A stretch of DNA of 15,852 nt from RGIG1959 sp964564305 (GTDB lineage: Bacteria > Bacillota > Clostridia > Oscillospirales > Acutalibacteraceae), in assembly GCA_964564305.1 (NCBI GenBank), contig CAZMAM010000036.1, forward strand, positions 1 to 15,852, given 5' to 3'. Below, one piece after another: positions 7,250 to 15,761 of this stretch. Both the position numbers and the translations under genes were made by a program. Under the pieces are notes generated by a model. That model did no database searches, was not told the DNA's origin, and worked only from the letters and a program-made list of their open reading frames with translations. The number at the start of each line of letters is the position of its first letter. The stretch's first letter is position 1.

Positions 7250-9655
7250 ATGGCACAAAAGAAAACAACAGGCAAACGGGAAGTCCCGAAATCCAAGTCA
7301 AAATCGGCTGCCGCCAAAACCAAAAGCACAAAACAAACCAAGGCATCAAAACACAAAAAAGATATTGCTCGTCAGCGCACCGCCATTATTCTGTTTGCCG
7401 CAGCACTCCTGTTGCTGTGCATTGCTTTGATTCCCGGTGGAAATACGGAAAATGTCTGGAGCGTTTTGTACTCTGGCCTGCGCGGCATATTCGGCCTTTG
7501 CGCCTTTCCGCTGCCAATATTTTTGGGGTATATCGCGGTGAATCTGGCAAAGGGCGGCGAGGAAAAAACTTGGATCAAACGAAGCTGGCAGTTTGGTGTG
7601 CTTTTGCTTTTAATCGCGGTAGTTTTAGAAGTTTTCACGGCTCGGGATCCGGTTTCATATGGCGCGGCCATTCAAGATGCGTATCATCGGGGATCCGCTC
7701 TATTTGGGGAGGGGAAGATTAACGGCGGAGTTCTCGGGGCTTTGCTCGGATATCCGCTTCTGGCCGGTTTTGGAAAAATCGGCGGCAGGATTATTGCTGT
7801 TTTGGCTTTGCTGGTTTTTGTGATGCTGGTAAGCGGGTTAACGCTGCTGGCCGTTTTACGTCCCGTGGGCAATACGGCCAAAAAGGTGAAAACCCATATT
7901 CAGGAACAGACAGAAAAGCGGCGGGCAGGCCGCATCGATATTGATCTCGGAGAAGGTTATGCGCCTCCTCCTCCCAAGACCGCATCGTATACGGCGCTTG
8001 AATCGGCGACTAATCAATTACACGAGGAACAAAATGAACAGGAGAGCGTAACGGAGATTATTGACCGCTTGGCATGGGAAATTGCCTCACAACCGCCTGC
8101 GAAGCGGAGAATGTCCGATTTGGAATTTCAACAGCAAACGGACGCGGTTACGGAAGAAATCAAAGAGACTTCTCAACAACCGGCCTTTTACGCCTATCCT
8201 TCCGTAACTCTGTTAAAAGAAACACCGAAAACAGATGATTATCTGGCTCGGGAAGAAATGCAAAAAAATGCCGCTTTGTTGGTGCAAACGCTTTCCGAAT
8301 TCGGTATCAGCGCCAAAGTGGTGGATATTTCCCGCGGACCAACAGTAACACGGTATGAATTAAAGCCGAACGCCGGAGTGAAAATCAGCCGCATCACCGG
8401 GCTTGCGGACGATATTGCTTTGCGGCTGGCTACCGGAGGGGTTCGGATTGAAGCGCCTATTCCGCACAAAGCGGCAATCGGTATCGAGGTTCCCAATCAG
8501 GTCACTGCGGCCGTCGGACTGCGGGAATTAATCGATTCCCCCGAATTTCGTTCTCAAACCGGTCCGCTCACGGTGGCGCTCGGCCGGGACATTGCCGGTC
8601 ACATTGTCACGGCAGATTTGGCTAAAATGCCTCATTTGCTCATTGCCGGCACAACGGGTTCGGGCAAGTCGGTGTGTACCAATGCAATGATTCAAAGCAT
8701 TCTTTTTCGCAGTTCACCGGAAGAAGTGCGCATGATTTTAATCGATCCCAAACAAGTGGAATTCAGCGTATATAACGGCATTCCACATCTGTTGGTTCCG
8801 GTTGTAACCGATCCCAGAAAAGCAGCGGGCGCTTTAGGGTGGGCCGTAACGGAAATGCTCGACCGATATAAGCAATTTGCGGAGAAAAATGTCCGGGATA
8901 TCACGGCGTACAATCGATTAGCGGAAACTGACAATGAAATTCATTCTATGCCGCTGATATTGATTGTTATCGATGAACTTTCCGATTTAATGATGGCAGC
9001 GGGTAAAGAAGTAGAAGATGCCATTGTTCGCTTGGCACAAATGGCCCGTGCGGCAGGTATGCATTTGGTCATTGCGACACAGCGACCCTCGGTCGATGTC
9101 ATCACCGGACTGATTAAGGCCAATATTCCCAGTCGTTTGGCGTTGACGGTCGCTTCCGCTACCGATTCCCGTACTATCTTGGATGCCGCAGGTGCGGATA
9201 AATTGCTCGGTAGAGGGGATATGTTGTTTCATCCGCTCGGCATTCCCAAACCGATTCGGGTACAGGGATGTTTTGTTTCGGACAGTGAGATTGAGTCGGT
9301 GGTGAATTTTCTGAAAGCCTCTTCCAGTCCGGAATATGATGAAGAAGTGGTTGAGGAAATTAACCGCCAGGCGCTGGCATCGGAGGTGACGGAAGAAGAA
9401 AATAATTTGGAAGTCGGCGACGATATGCTGCCACAGGCGGTTGAAGTAGTTCTTGATGCCGGTCAGGCGTCTATTTCATTGATTCAGCGCAAATTAAGCC
9501 TCGGATACGCTCGCGCGGGGCGCATTATCGATGAAATGGAACAACGTGGAATCGTCGGGCCGCATGAAGGAAGCAAACCGCGCAAGGTATTGATTACCAG
9601 GCAACAGTGGCTGGAAATGCAAACCACCCGCTCGGATGCGGGAGAAAGCTTATGA
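7250..9655 (+). CDS. ftsK: FtsK/SpoIIIE-family DNA translocase
   Basis: This is a membrane-anchored hexameric motor that pumps chromosomal DNA through the division or sporulation septum. The 801 residues show a Lys-rich N-terminus (1-44) and about four membrane segments (roughly 43-63, 78-98, 114-131, 160-203). A low-complexity linker follows (about 205-330), then the alpha/beta motor with Walker A GTTGSGKS (467-474), Walker B LILIVIDE (569-576) and HLVIATQRP (605-613). A winged-helix gamma domain (about 724-785) ends the protein and would read oriented DNA motifs. The start is the ATG at 7250 behind TTTAGGAG; a TTG two codons earlier (7244) is in frame but overlaps the spacing region. It follows the dehydratase gene by 17 bases and precedes malQ by 16, so it is probably co-transcribed. 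Whether it is the division FtsK or the sporulation SpoIIIE cannot be decided from one copy. Confidence 0.95.
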   Translation: MAQKKTTGKREVPKSKSKSAAAKTKSTKQTKASKHKKDIARQRTAIILFAAALLLLCIALIPGGNTENVWSVLYSGLRGIFGLCAFPLPIFLGYIAVNLAKGGEEKTWIKRSWQFGVLLLLIAVVLEVFTARDPVSYGAAIQDAYHRGSALFGEGKINGGVLGALLGYPLLAGFGKIGGRIIAVLALLVFVMLVSGLTLLAVLRPVGNTAKKVKTHIQEQTEKRRAGRIDIDLGEGYAPPPPKTASYTALESATNQLHEEQNEQESVTEIIDRLAWEIASQPPAKRRMSDLEFQQQTDAVTEEIKETSQQPAFYAYPSVTLLKETPKTDDYLAREEMQKNAALLVQTLSEFGISAKVVDISRGPTVTRYELKPNAGVKISRITGLADDIALRLATGGVRIEAPIPHKAAIGIEVPNQVTAAVGLRELIDSPEFRSQTGPLTVALGRDIAGHIVTADLAKMPHLLIAGTTGSGKSVCTNAMIQSILFRSSPEEVRMILIDPKQVEFSVYNGIPHLLVPVVTDPRKAAGALGWAVTEMLDRYKQFAEKNVRDITAYNRLAETDNEIHSMPLILIVIDELSDLMMAAGKEVEDAIVRLAQMARAAGMHLVIATQRPSVDVITGLIKANIPSRLALTVASATDSRTILDAAGADKLLGRGDMLFHPLGIPKPIRVQGCFVSDSEIESVVNFLKASSSPEYDEEVVEEINRQALASEVTEEENNLEVGDDMLPQAVEVVLDAGQASISLIQRKLSLGYARAGRIIDEMEQRGIVGPHEGSKPRKVLITRQQWLEMQTTRSDAGESL

Positions 9656-9671
9656 GAGGAGTGTGTCAACA

Positions 9672-11183
9672 ATGACAACCAAACGGGAAGCCGGGGTACT
9701 GATGAGTGTTTCTTCTCTTCCGGGGCCTTTCGGCATCGGTGTACTCGGGAAAGAAGCCAAGGAATGGATCGACCGTCTTGCGGATATGGGATTTTCCGTA
9801 TGGCAGGTGTTACCGTTCACCATGGGGGATATGTTTAATTCTCCCTATGCCAGTTGCAGTGCTTTTGCCGGAAATCCGCTCTATATCGATCCGCGCGGAT
9901 TGCAAAAAATGGGGTATGTTTCCGAGGAGGATCTCGAAGCTTGTGTGTATCACGGATCTCCGTATTCGGTGGATTACGCTTTTGTTCACACTACGCGTAT
10001 GTGGCTGTTACGCAAAGCGTTTGCCAATGCCGGAGAAGTTGGCAGGCGGATGGCGTCCGAATTCGAAGCTGCGCATTCTTGGGCTGGTGATTTTGCACTT
10101 TATATGGCGGTGAGCAGTGCAAACCGCAATAAACCGTGGGTCGAATGGAAAAAAGAAGAAGCGGATTATTCGCTTTGCGTAAAAAATCAGGAAGTCTTTG
10201 CCGAAGATAAAGCCTTTTGGTTGTTTACACAGTCTGTTTTTACTCAGCAGTGGCAGGAAATCCATCGTTACGCTGCTTCCAAAAACATTGATATTTTGGG
10301 AGATATGCCGATTTATGTCGCTATGGAGAGCGCCGATGCTTGGAGCAAGAGAGAACTGTTTTGCCTGAATCAGCGTGATTTTCGCCCGGATAAAGTAGCG
10401 GGTGTTCCTCCCGATTATTTTTCCGAAGACGGTCAGTTATGGGGCAATCCCATCTATGACTGGGAAGCCATGAGGAAAGACGGATATCACTGGTGGATTG
10501 ATCGTATTCGGGAAGCGTTGTCGCTTTACGATCGGGTTCGCATTGATCATTTTCGCGCTTTTGCCTCATATTGGGCGGTTCCGGCCGGTGCGCAAACGGC
10601 AAGAGTAGGCAAATGGGAAAAAGGACCGGGCATGGAACTGTTCCAAGCCGTTAAAAATGCATTAAGTCCGAACGGATATCTCCCGATTGTTGCGGAAGAT
10701 TTGGGCGAATTTGGAGAAGACGTAGTACAGCTCCTTCATGATTCAGGATTTCCGGGTATGCGAGTTGTGCAATTCGGTTTTGATTCCAATGGGGAAAGTA
10801 TTCATTTACCGCACAATTTCCCGAAAAAATCGGTGGCTTATATCGGCACTCACGATAACAATACGCTTTTGGGATGGTTGTATGCGGCCAGCGATCAAGA
10901 CAGACGCTACGCCTTGGATTATTGCGGCTTTCATGGGGACAACTGGGGCGAAGGCGGCTTTTACAGTCCCTCCTGCCGCGCCATTATTGAAACTGTTTGG
11001 AGATCTGCGTCTGATCTGGCGGTCATTCCTTTCCAGGATATGTGCGGATTTGGCGCCGATACCCGTATGAATACACCCGGCATACCTGAGGGAAACTGGT
11101 GTTTTCGCACAACCGAAGACGTGATGCGGCAAATTGATTCAGGTTACTACCGTTGGATTAATCATTTGTTCAGCCGTTCATAA
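9672..11183 (+). CDS. malQ: 4-alpha-glucanotransferase (amylomaltase, GH77)
   Basis: This cytoplasmic enzyme moves alpha-1,4-glucan segments between maltooligosaccharides and is used in glycogen or maltodextrin metabolism. The 503 residues fit the short bacterial GH77 form. The N-terminus reads AGVLMSVSSLPGPFGIG (7-23), typical of the family. The catalytic residues sit in RIDHFRAF (D292, nucleophile), IVAEDLGEFG (E342, acid/base) and IGTHDNNTLLGW (D395). In the first motif Ala298 stands where many members have Gly. The ATG at 9672 is preferred because the AGGAG at 9657-9661 precedes it and the family N-terminus begins there; the frame is open to 9636 inside ftsK, but that start lacks a suitable site. 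No glycogen or maltose genes adjoin it, so it seems to be carried by the ftsK operon for unknown reasons. Confidence 0.95.
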   Translation: MTTKREAGVLMSVSSLPGPFGIGVLGKEAKEWIDRLADMGFSVWQVLPFTMGDMFNSPYASCSAFAGNPLYIDPRGLQKMGYVSEEDLEACVYHGSPYSVDYAFVHTTRMWLLRKAFANAGEVGRRMASEFEAAHSWAGDFALYMAVSSANRNKPWVEWKKEEADYSLCVKNQEVFAEDKAFWLFTQSVFTQQWQEIHRYAASKNIDILGDMPIYVAMESADAWSKRELFCLNQRDFRPDKVAGVPPDYFSEDGQLWGNPIYDWEAMRKDGYHWWIDRIREALSLYDRVRIDHFRAFASYWAVPAGAQTARVGKWEKGPGMELFQAVKNALSPNGYLPIVAEDLGEFGEDVVQLLHDSGFPGMRVVQFGFDSNGESIHLPHNFPKKSVAYIGTHDNNTLLGWLYAASDQDRRYALDYCGFHGDNWGEGGFYSPSCRAIIETVWRSASDLAVIPFQDMCGFGADTRMNTPGIPEGNWCFRTTEDVMRQIDSGYYRWINHLFSRS

Positions 11184-11197
11184 TATCTTGCCCAAAC

Positions 11198-11291
11198 GAT
11201 TATGGCATAAGAAGGCACAAAGGCGCACAGAGACTGGAAAAAGTGCAATGCCTTGCATTTTCATCATCTTGTGTGTCTTTTGCCCATAATC
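11198..11291. repeat. 94-nt imperfect palindrome between malQ and glyA
   Basis: Nearly the whole stretch can fold back on itself. GATTATG (11198-11204) pairs with CATAATC (11285-11291), and GGCA (11214-11217) with TGCC (11281-11284). After a one-base bulge AAAGGCGCAC (11219-11228) pairs with GTGTGTCTTT (11271-11280), including two G-U pairs. A tip helix TGCAA/TTGCA with loop TGCC (11244-11257) is extended by A-T pairs. No T-tract follows, so it is not a standard intrinsic terminator. It could be a structured mRNA leader, a small RNA or a MITE-like repeat. The rest of the 238-base gap shows no clear promoter. Confidence 0.6.
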
Positions 11292-11421
11292 CGCGTGCAG
11301 TAGCAACGATTTTTCTGCGTGTCTGGTTCAACGTGCGGCACGGTATGACGACAATCTTTATTATACCTTTACATTCACCGGAATTTCCGTTCGGGCAAAT
11401 TTACAGAAGGAGTGTACATAC

Positions 11422-12672
11422 ATGTTTGAAAATATGATGGATTCCATCGGCCGCGTCAAAACTGCCGACCCGGAAGTAGGGGAGGCCATGGAATGCGAAC
11501 TGGCTCGGCAACGCCGAAATTTGGAATTGATTGCCAGTGAAAATATTGTTTCGCCGGCGGTTATGGCGGCCATGGGCAGTGTATTGACCAATAAATACGC
11601 CGAAGGTCTTCCCGGAAAACGTTACTACGGAGGCTGTCAGGCGGTAGATATTGTTGAAAATATTGCTCGGGACAGGGCATGTCGGTTATTCGGTGCGGAT
11701 CATGCCAATGTCCAGCCTCATTCCGGCGCACAGGCGAATCAAGCGGCGTATTTTGCTCTCCTTCAGCCGGGGGATACCGTATTGGGCATGAATCTTGCCC
11801 ATGGAGGACATCTTACACACGGTTCGCCGGTCAATTTTTCCGGAAAGCTGTATTCCTTTATTCCTTACGGCGTCAAAGAAGATACCGGATTTATTGATTA
11901 CGATGAGGTGCGGGAACTGGCGCTTAAGCACAGGCCCAAATTAATCGTTGCCGGAGCATCGGCCTATCCTCGCGAAATTCGCTTTGACTGGCTGCGTCAG
12001 ATTGCCGATGAATGCGGATCTTTGTTAATGGTGGATATGGCTCATATTGCCGGTTTGGTTGCTACCGGAAACCATATGAGTCCTGTTCCGTACAGCGATG
12101 TGGTCACCACCACAACACACAAAACTCTTCGCGGACCGAGAGGCGGTATGATTCTTTGCCGTGAGCAATATGCAAAGGCCATCGATAAAGCGGTTTTCCC
12201 CGGCTCACAGGGAGGACCGTTGATGCATGTCATCGCCGCTAAAGCCGTATGTCTCGGAGAGGCGCTGTCACCGGAATTTCAGGCATATCAAAGCCAAATT
12301 GTGAAAAACGCCAAAGCGCTGGCTCAGGGGTTACTGTCTCGCGGATTGGATTTGGTTTCGGGCGGAACGGATAATCATATGATGCTGATTGATCTTCGCC
12401 GTACCGGTATCACTGGAAAAGAGTTGGAAGCACGGTTGGATGATGTCTTTATTACCGCCAATAAAAATACTATTCCCGGCGAACCGCTCTCTCCGTTTGT
12501 CACCAGCGGTTTGCGGCTGGGAACGCCTGCCGTCACCAGCCGGGGATTGATGGAGGCCGATATGGACGTTATTGCAGGGTTTATTGCGGATGCGGTATTT
12601 GATTTTCCCGGTAAAGCACCGGAAATTCGCCGCGGAGTTGAGAATCTTTGCGCGCGTTATCCCCTGTACTAA
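11422..12672 (+). CDS. glyA: Serine hydroxymethyltransferase
   Basis: This PLP-dependent cytoplasmic enzyme interconverts serine plus tetrahydrofolate with glycine plus 5,10-methylenetetrahydrofolate, the main source of one-carbon units. The 416 residues match the usual bacterial length. Family marks include LIASEN (36-41), the KRYYGGCQ segment (66-73), HGGHLTHG (127-134), VDMAHIAGLV (204-213) and the PLP-lysine motif TTTTHKTLRGPRGG (229-242) with K234. The ATG at 11422 follows AGAAGGAG at a proper distance. It is separated from malQ by 238 bases containing the long palindrome, so it probably begins a new transcription unit, although no strong promoter was found. No anomaly is seen in the protein. 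Confidence 0.97.
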   Translation: MFENMMDSIGRVKTADPEVGEAMECELARQRRNLELIASENIVSPAVMAAMGSVLTNKYAEGLPGKRYYGGCQAVDIVENIARDRACRLFGADHANVQPHSGAQANQAAYFALLQPGDTVLGMNLAHGGHLTHGSPVNFSGKLYSFIPYGVKEDTGFIDYDEVRELALKHRPKLIVAGASAYPREIRFDWLRQIADECGSLLMVDMAHIAGLVATGNHMSPVPYSDVVTTTTHKTLRGPRGGMILCREQYAKAIDKAVFPGSQGGPLMHVIAAKAVCLGEALSPEFQAYQSQIVKNAKALAQGLLSRGLDLVSGGTDNHMMLIDLRRTGITGKELEARLDDVFITANKNTIPGEPLSPFVTSGLRLGTPAVTSRGLMEADMDVIAGFIADAVFDFPGKAPEIRRGVENLCARYPLY

Positions 12673-12684
12673 AGTAACCTCGCC

Positions 12685-12730
12685 AAAAGACAGGTGATAT
12701 ACGGTTTTGTATTAGCTTATGTCCTTTTTT
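12685..12730 (+). terminator. Possible weak terminator after glyA
   Basis: AAAAGACA (12685-12692) can pair with TGTC and four T near 12720-12728 with one bulged C. A short ATAC/GTAT helix lies inside, and six T follow (12725-12730). The stem is AT-rich and interrupted, so termination may be partial. GATAAT at 12733-12738 could be a -10 box for the next gene, but no well-spaced -35 is visible. Confidence 0.3.
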
Positions 12731-12864
12731 GCGATAATTTGTGTTCGCAGTGCCTTTGAAACGTGCGTGCCTTTGGGCCGGTAAATGTTTCTGCGGTTTA
12801 CGGCTGTCGGTCCATTTCAGTGATGCTGTTTCGATTTGATAACTTTTTAAAAGGGGGAAGTCTC

Positions 12865-13611
12865 TTGGCTTATTTTGAAGGAACCGTCCAGTCGGATGTT
12901 TTGGGCATGATGACCGGAATCTCGGTGATTCTTCCGCAGCAAACTTGTCAGAATCTGCCGGACGGAGAAATACCGGTTGTGTATTTGTTACACGGTTTGT
13001 CCGATAATCACTCCGCTTGGTCACGGCGCAGCATGGTGGATTTGTATGCCGATGAGACCGGATTTGCCATTATTATGCCTGAAGTTCAGCGCGGATTTTA
13101 TACGGATATGGCCTATGGACTGAATTATTTTACTTTTCTCACAGATGAATTGCCCAAAATTTGCCGGAATCTGTTCCATATTACGAATGAACCTCGGCAT
13201 ACCTTTATTGCCGGCCTTTCCATGGGCGGATATGGCACTTTGCGCGCCGCCTTCACCTGTCCCAATCAATATCGCGCCGCGGCGGCATTTTCCGGAGCGG
13301 TCGACATCAAACGAATTTTGGAAAGCAACAGCAGTATTATGAGTCAAAAAGAGCGGTTTTCGTTAGTGGGAGAGGGTTTAAAGAATCACGAAGATCTTTT
13401 TCTGTTGTGCCAAGAGAAAAAGAAATTTCCTTCTTTGTATTTGTGCTGCGGAAAACAGGATGGATTAGTTGCGGATAACCGTCGTTTACATGAAACGCTG
13501 GATTCTCTCGGTATTGACCATATTTACGAGGAATGGGACGGGGGGCACGAATGGCGTTTTTGGGATGCGGCAATCGACAAAGCGCTGCGCTGGTTTGCTT
13601 CGCTGAAATAA
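12865..13611 (+). CDS. Esterase D-like alpha/beta hydrolase
   Basis: The 248-residue protein is a serine esterase of the alpha/beta-hydrolase fold, close in layout to S-formylglutathione hydrolase/esterase D and to tributyrin esterase EstA. An oxyanion-region motif LLHGLSDNHSAW (41-52) is followed by the nucleophile elbow GLSMGG (S119), then CGKQDGL (D199) and GGHEWRFW (H228) to complete the triad. It has no signal peptide, so it should be cytoplasmic. The substrate is not known; short-chain acyl esters are likely for this family. I choose the TTG at 12865 because AAGGGGGAAG lies just before it and the protein then starts MAYFEG, typical for the family. The open frame reaches a GTG at 12763, but that stretch has no ribosome binding site and no family similarity. 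rarA follows after 13 bases, so they are probably co-transcribed. Confidence 0.87.
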   Translation: MAYFEGTVQSDVLGMMTGISVILPQQTCQNLPDGEIPVVYLLHGLSDNHSAWSRRSMVDLYADETGFAIIMPEVQRGFYTDMAYGLNYFTFLTDELPKICRNLFHITNEPRHTFIAGLSMGGYGTLRAAFTCPNQYRAAAAFSGAVDIKRILESNSSIMSQKERFSLVGEGLKNHEDLFLLCQEKKKFPSLYLCCGKQDGLVADNRRLHETLDSLGIDHIYEEWDGGHEWRFWDAAIDKALRWFASLK

Positions 13612-13624
13612 AGAGGAGTAGCAC

Positions 13625-14893
13625 ATGAATAATCCGCTTGCCGATCGCATGAGGCCTCAAGCGCTTCAGGATGTTGTGGGTCAGCAGCATCTTTTGGGAG
13701 AAAACTGCGCGTTACGCCGGATTATTGAAAACGGAAAAATACCCAATCTCATTTTTTACGGTCCGGCAGGAGTAGGAAAAACTACGGTTGCTCGGATTAT
13801 TGCCCGGCGTGCCGACATGAGGTTGCACAAACTGAACGGAACAACCGCTTCCACTGCCGATATTAAGCAAATTATTGCCGAAGTCGGAACATTGGTGGGG
13901 TCGGGGGGAATCCTGCTGTATCTGGATGAAATTCAGTATTTTACAAAAAAGCAACAGCAAACACTTTTAGAATATATGGAAAACGGCGATGTCACCTTAA
14001 TTGCATCTACCACAGAAAATCCGTATTTTTATATCTATAATGCCCTCTTGAGTCGTTCCACAGTTTTTGAATTTAAGGCGGTCGCTGCCTGTGATACGGA
14101 AAAAGCGGTCAAACGCGCGTTTTCTTTTCTGGAAAACGAGATGCAAACTTCCATAACCCAAGAGAAAGGCGTGGTTTCCCATATTGCTTCTCTCAGTGCA
14201 GGTGATGTGCGAAAAGCCATCAATGCCGTGGAACTTTGTGTTATGGCATCGCGACCGGAATCGGACGGATCAATTGTCATTACCGATAAGCTGGCGTGTT
14301 CGCTTGCTCAGGGCAGTTCGCTAAAATACGATCGCGAGGGTGATGAGCATTATGATATCATCTCAGCTTATCAAAAATCTATGCGTGGATCCGATGCCAA
14401 CGCAGCGCTTCACTATCTTGCACGGTTACTGGAAGTCGGCGATTTGCCTTCGGCCTGCCGCCGATTGATGGTGTGTGCGTGTGAAGATGTTGGATTAGCA
14501 TATCCGATGATTATCCCCATAGTGAAAGCGGCTGTAGACGCGGCAATTCAGGTTGGTTTGCCGGAAGCACAAATTCCTCTCGCAGATGCGGTAATTTTGG
14601 TTTGTCAGGCACCTAAATCCAACAGCGGCGTAAAGGCCATTGAGGCGGCAGTCAAAGATATCCGATCGGGGAAAGCCGGCCCAATTCCGCGGCAATTGCA
14701 AAATAAGCATTTTGATGGTGCCGATGCGGCGGAAAAAGGTCAGAATTATCTGTATCCGCATCTTTTTCCCAATCACTGGGTCCGGCAGCAATATCTTCCC
14801 GATAGCATTCAAAATGCGAAATATTATATCCCGGGAGATAATAAAAGCGAGCAAAGCTTTGAGCATTACTGGAAGGAAATAAAGAAGTTGTAA
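13625..14893 (+). CDS. rarA: Replication-associated recombination protein A (AAA+ ATPase)
   Basis: RarA (MgsA, related to eukaryotic WRNIP1) is a tetrameric AAA+ protein related to clamp loaders that acts at stalled replication forks. The 422 residues are typical. Visible are the N-terminal PLADRMRPQALQDVVGQQHL (4-23), Walker A GPAGVGKTT (46-54), Walker B LLYLDE (97-102), the sensor-1 motif STTENPYF (128-135) and LLSRS (141-145), whose R144 is the likely arginine finger. A C-terminal tetramerisation region follows, with AQIPLADAVI-type residues and the HLFPNHWVRQQYLP segment common in this family. The ATG at 13625 follows AGAGGAG, 13 bases after the esterase stop. It is the last gene before a strong terminator. 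No defect is visible. Confidence 0.95.
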   Translation: MNNPLADRMRPQALQDVVGQQHLLGENCALRRIIENGKIPNLIFYGPAGVGKTTVARIIARRADMRLHKLNGTTASTADIKQIIAEVGTLVGSGGILLYLDEIQYFTKKQQQTLLEYMENGDVTLIASTTENPYFYIYNALLSRSTVFEFKAVAACDTEKAVKRAFSFLENEMQTSITQEKGVVSHIASLSAGDVRKAINAVELCVMASRPESDGSIVITDKLACSLAQGSSLKYDREGDEHYDIISAYQKSMRGSDANAALHYLARLLEVGDLPSACRRLMVCACEDVGLAYPMIIPIVKAAVDAAIQVGLPEAQIPLADAVILVCQAPKSNSGVKAIEAAVKDIRSGKAGPIPRQLQNKHFDGADAAEKGQNYLYPHLFPNHWVRQQYLPDSIQNAKYYIPGDNKSEQSFEHYWKEIKKL

Positions 14894-14912
14894 CGCATTA
14901 TTCAGCATAAAC

Positions 14913-14956
14913 TAAGGCAGGGAGGGCAAAGATGCCGTCCTGCCTTAATTTTTTTT
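14913..14956 (+). terminator. Intrinsic terminator after rarA
   Basis: TAAGGCAGG (14913-14921) pairs perfectly with CCTGCCTTA (14939-14947). An inner GGCA/TGCC helix extends it after a small internal loop. Eight T follow after one A (14949-14956). It lies 19 bases past the rarA stop codon and closes the rightward gene group. Confidence 0.93.
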
Positions 14957-15079
14957 AGAAAAGGGATGCAAGGCTCGTGGGACTGAGCATGAGGGATGCT
15001 TGCTTATGTACATTTGTCAATGATGTGAGGTTAAAAAAAGAAAAAAGATAAAAGAGTCGATTTAATTCTGTGAGGGGGG
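14957..15079. other. Intergenic stretch with short repeats
   Basis: GGGATGC occurs twice in direct orientation (14963-14969, 14993-14999). GCAAG (14968-14972) can pair with CTTGC (14999-15003), with GCTC/GAGC inside. From about 15030 the sequence becomes purine-rich (runs of A and G) up to the GAGGGGGG before the ATG at 15080. I see no complete gene and no well-spaced promoter here. Confidence 0.4.
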
Positions 15080-15147
15080 ATGGCGGCTTTGCTGACAAAG
15101 AGAGGACGTAGCCCGAACGAAGTTAGCAAGGCCGGGCGGCCGACAAT
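15080..15147 (+). pseudogene. Possible 5' fragment of a small basic gene cut by the IS
   Basis: An ATG at 15080 sits directly behind GAGGGGGG and opens a frame MAALLTKRGRSPNEVSKAGR, then PT, until the IS3-family end begins at 15148; read-through into the IS meets a stop after a few codons (TAG at 15155-15157). The basic, Gly/Arg/Pro-rich start resembles the N-termini of small DNA-binding or mobilisation accessory proteins, but this is an impression and not an identification. It could also be chance. If real, the gene was broken by the insertion and its remainder should lie beyond the IS. Confidence 0.3.
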
Positions 15148-15761
15148 TGGACTATAGTTAAGTAGGTAGACACATTTTTGTGAAATTTTTTTATTCGGGA
15201 CAGGAGATTATTTCCGTTCCCAATAAGCAGCCTCTACCTCGTTGGGAGTCAGATAGCCAAGAGAACCGTGAGGGCGTTTTGAATTATAGTATCCTTCTAT
15301 GTACTCGAATACGGACAGCTTCAGGTCATCCAGAGTAGCATAAGTCCTGCGGTTCGTCTCCTCTTTCTTGAGGTACTTGAAAAAGGATTCGCAAACTGCG
15401 TTATCGAACGGGTAACCCTTCTTCGAAAAAGACTGCACTACATTCAGGGAATCCAAAAGCTTTCGGAAGGACGCGGCGGTATATTGGGTTCCCCGGTCAG
15501 AGTGGAACAAGAGCCCTTCCGGCTCGTTTCTGGTCTTATATGCTTTCCTGAACGCGACTGTGACGAGGTCCACATCCGGCTTGGCGGAGATATTCCATGC
15601 GATCACCTTGCGGGAGAACAAGTCGATGACCACGCAGAGATAATACCATTTTCCGCCGGCCTTGATGTAAGTAAAATCGCTTGTCCAGACGAGGTTGGGT
15701 GCCTTCTGGGAAAACTGCTGCTTCAGATGGTTGGTGTAATTCCCGTTTAAATTGTACCCCT
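15148..15761 (-). mobile_element. IS3-family insertion sequence, right copy (5'-truncated)
   Basis: The element's 3' end starts TGGACTATAG at 15148, and its last 58 bases (15148-15205) match the left-edge copy at 55 of 58 positions in inverted orientation. A transposase frame with DD(35)E residues follows. The transposase N-terminal part and orfA do not appear before the window ends. The right limit near 15761 is where different-looking DNA with repeated GGACA motifs begins, so it is approximate. Confidence 0.75.

Noticed and set aside
11340..11380. Promoter for glyA around TATTAT near 11357
   Set aside because: No -35 element at a proper distance was found, so it was not listed.
11243..11437. 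64-residue open frame between malQ and glyA
   Set aside because: It starts inside the long palindrome, overlaps the glyA start, lacks a ribosome binding site and resembles no family.
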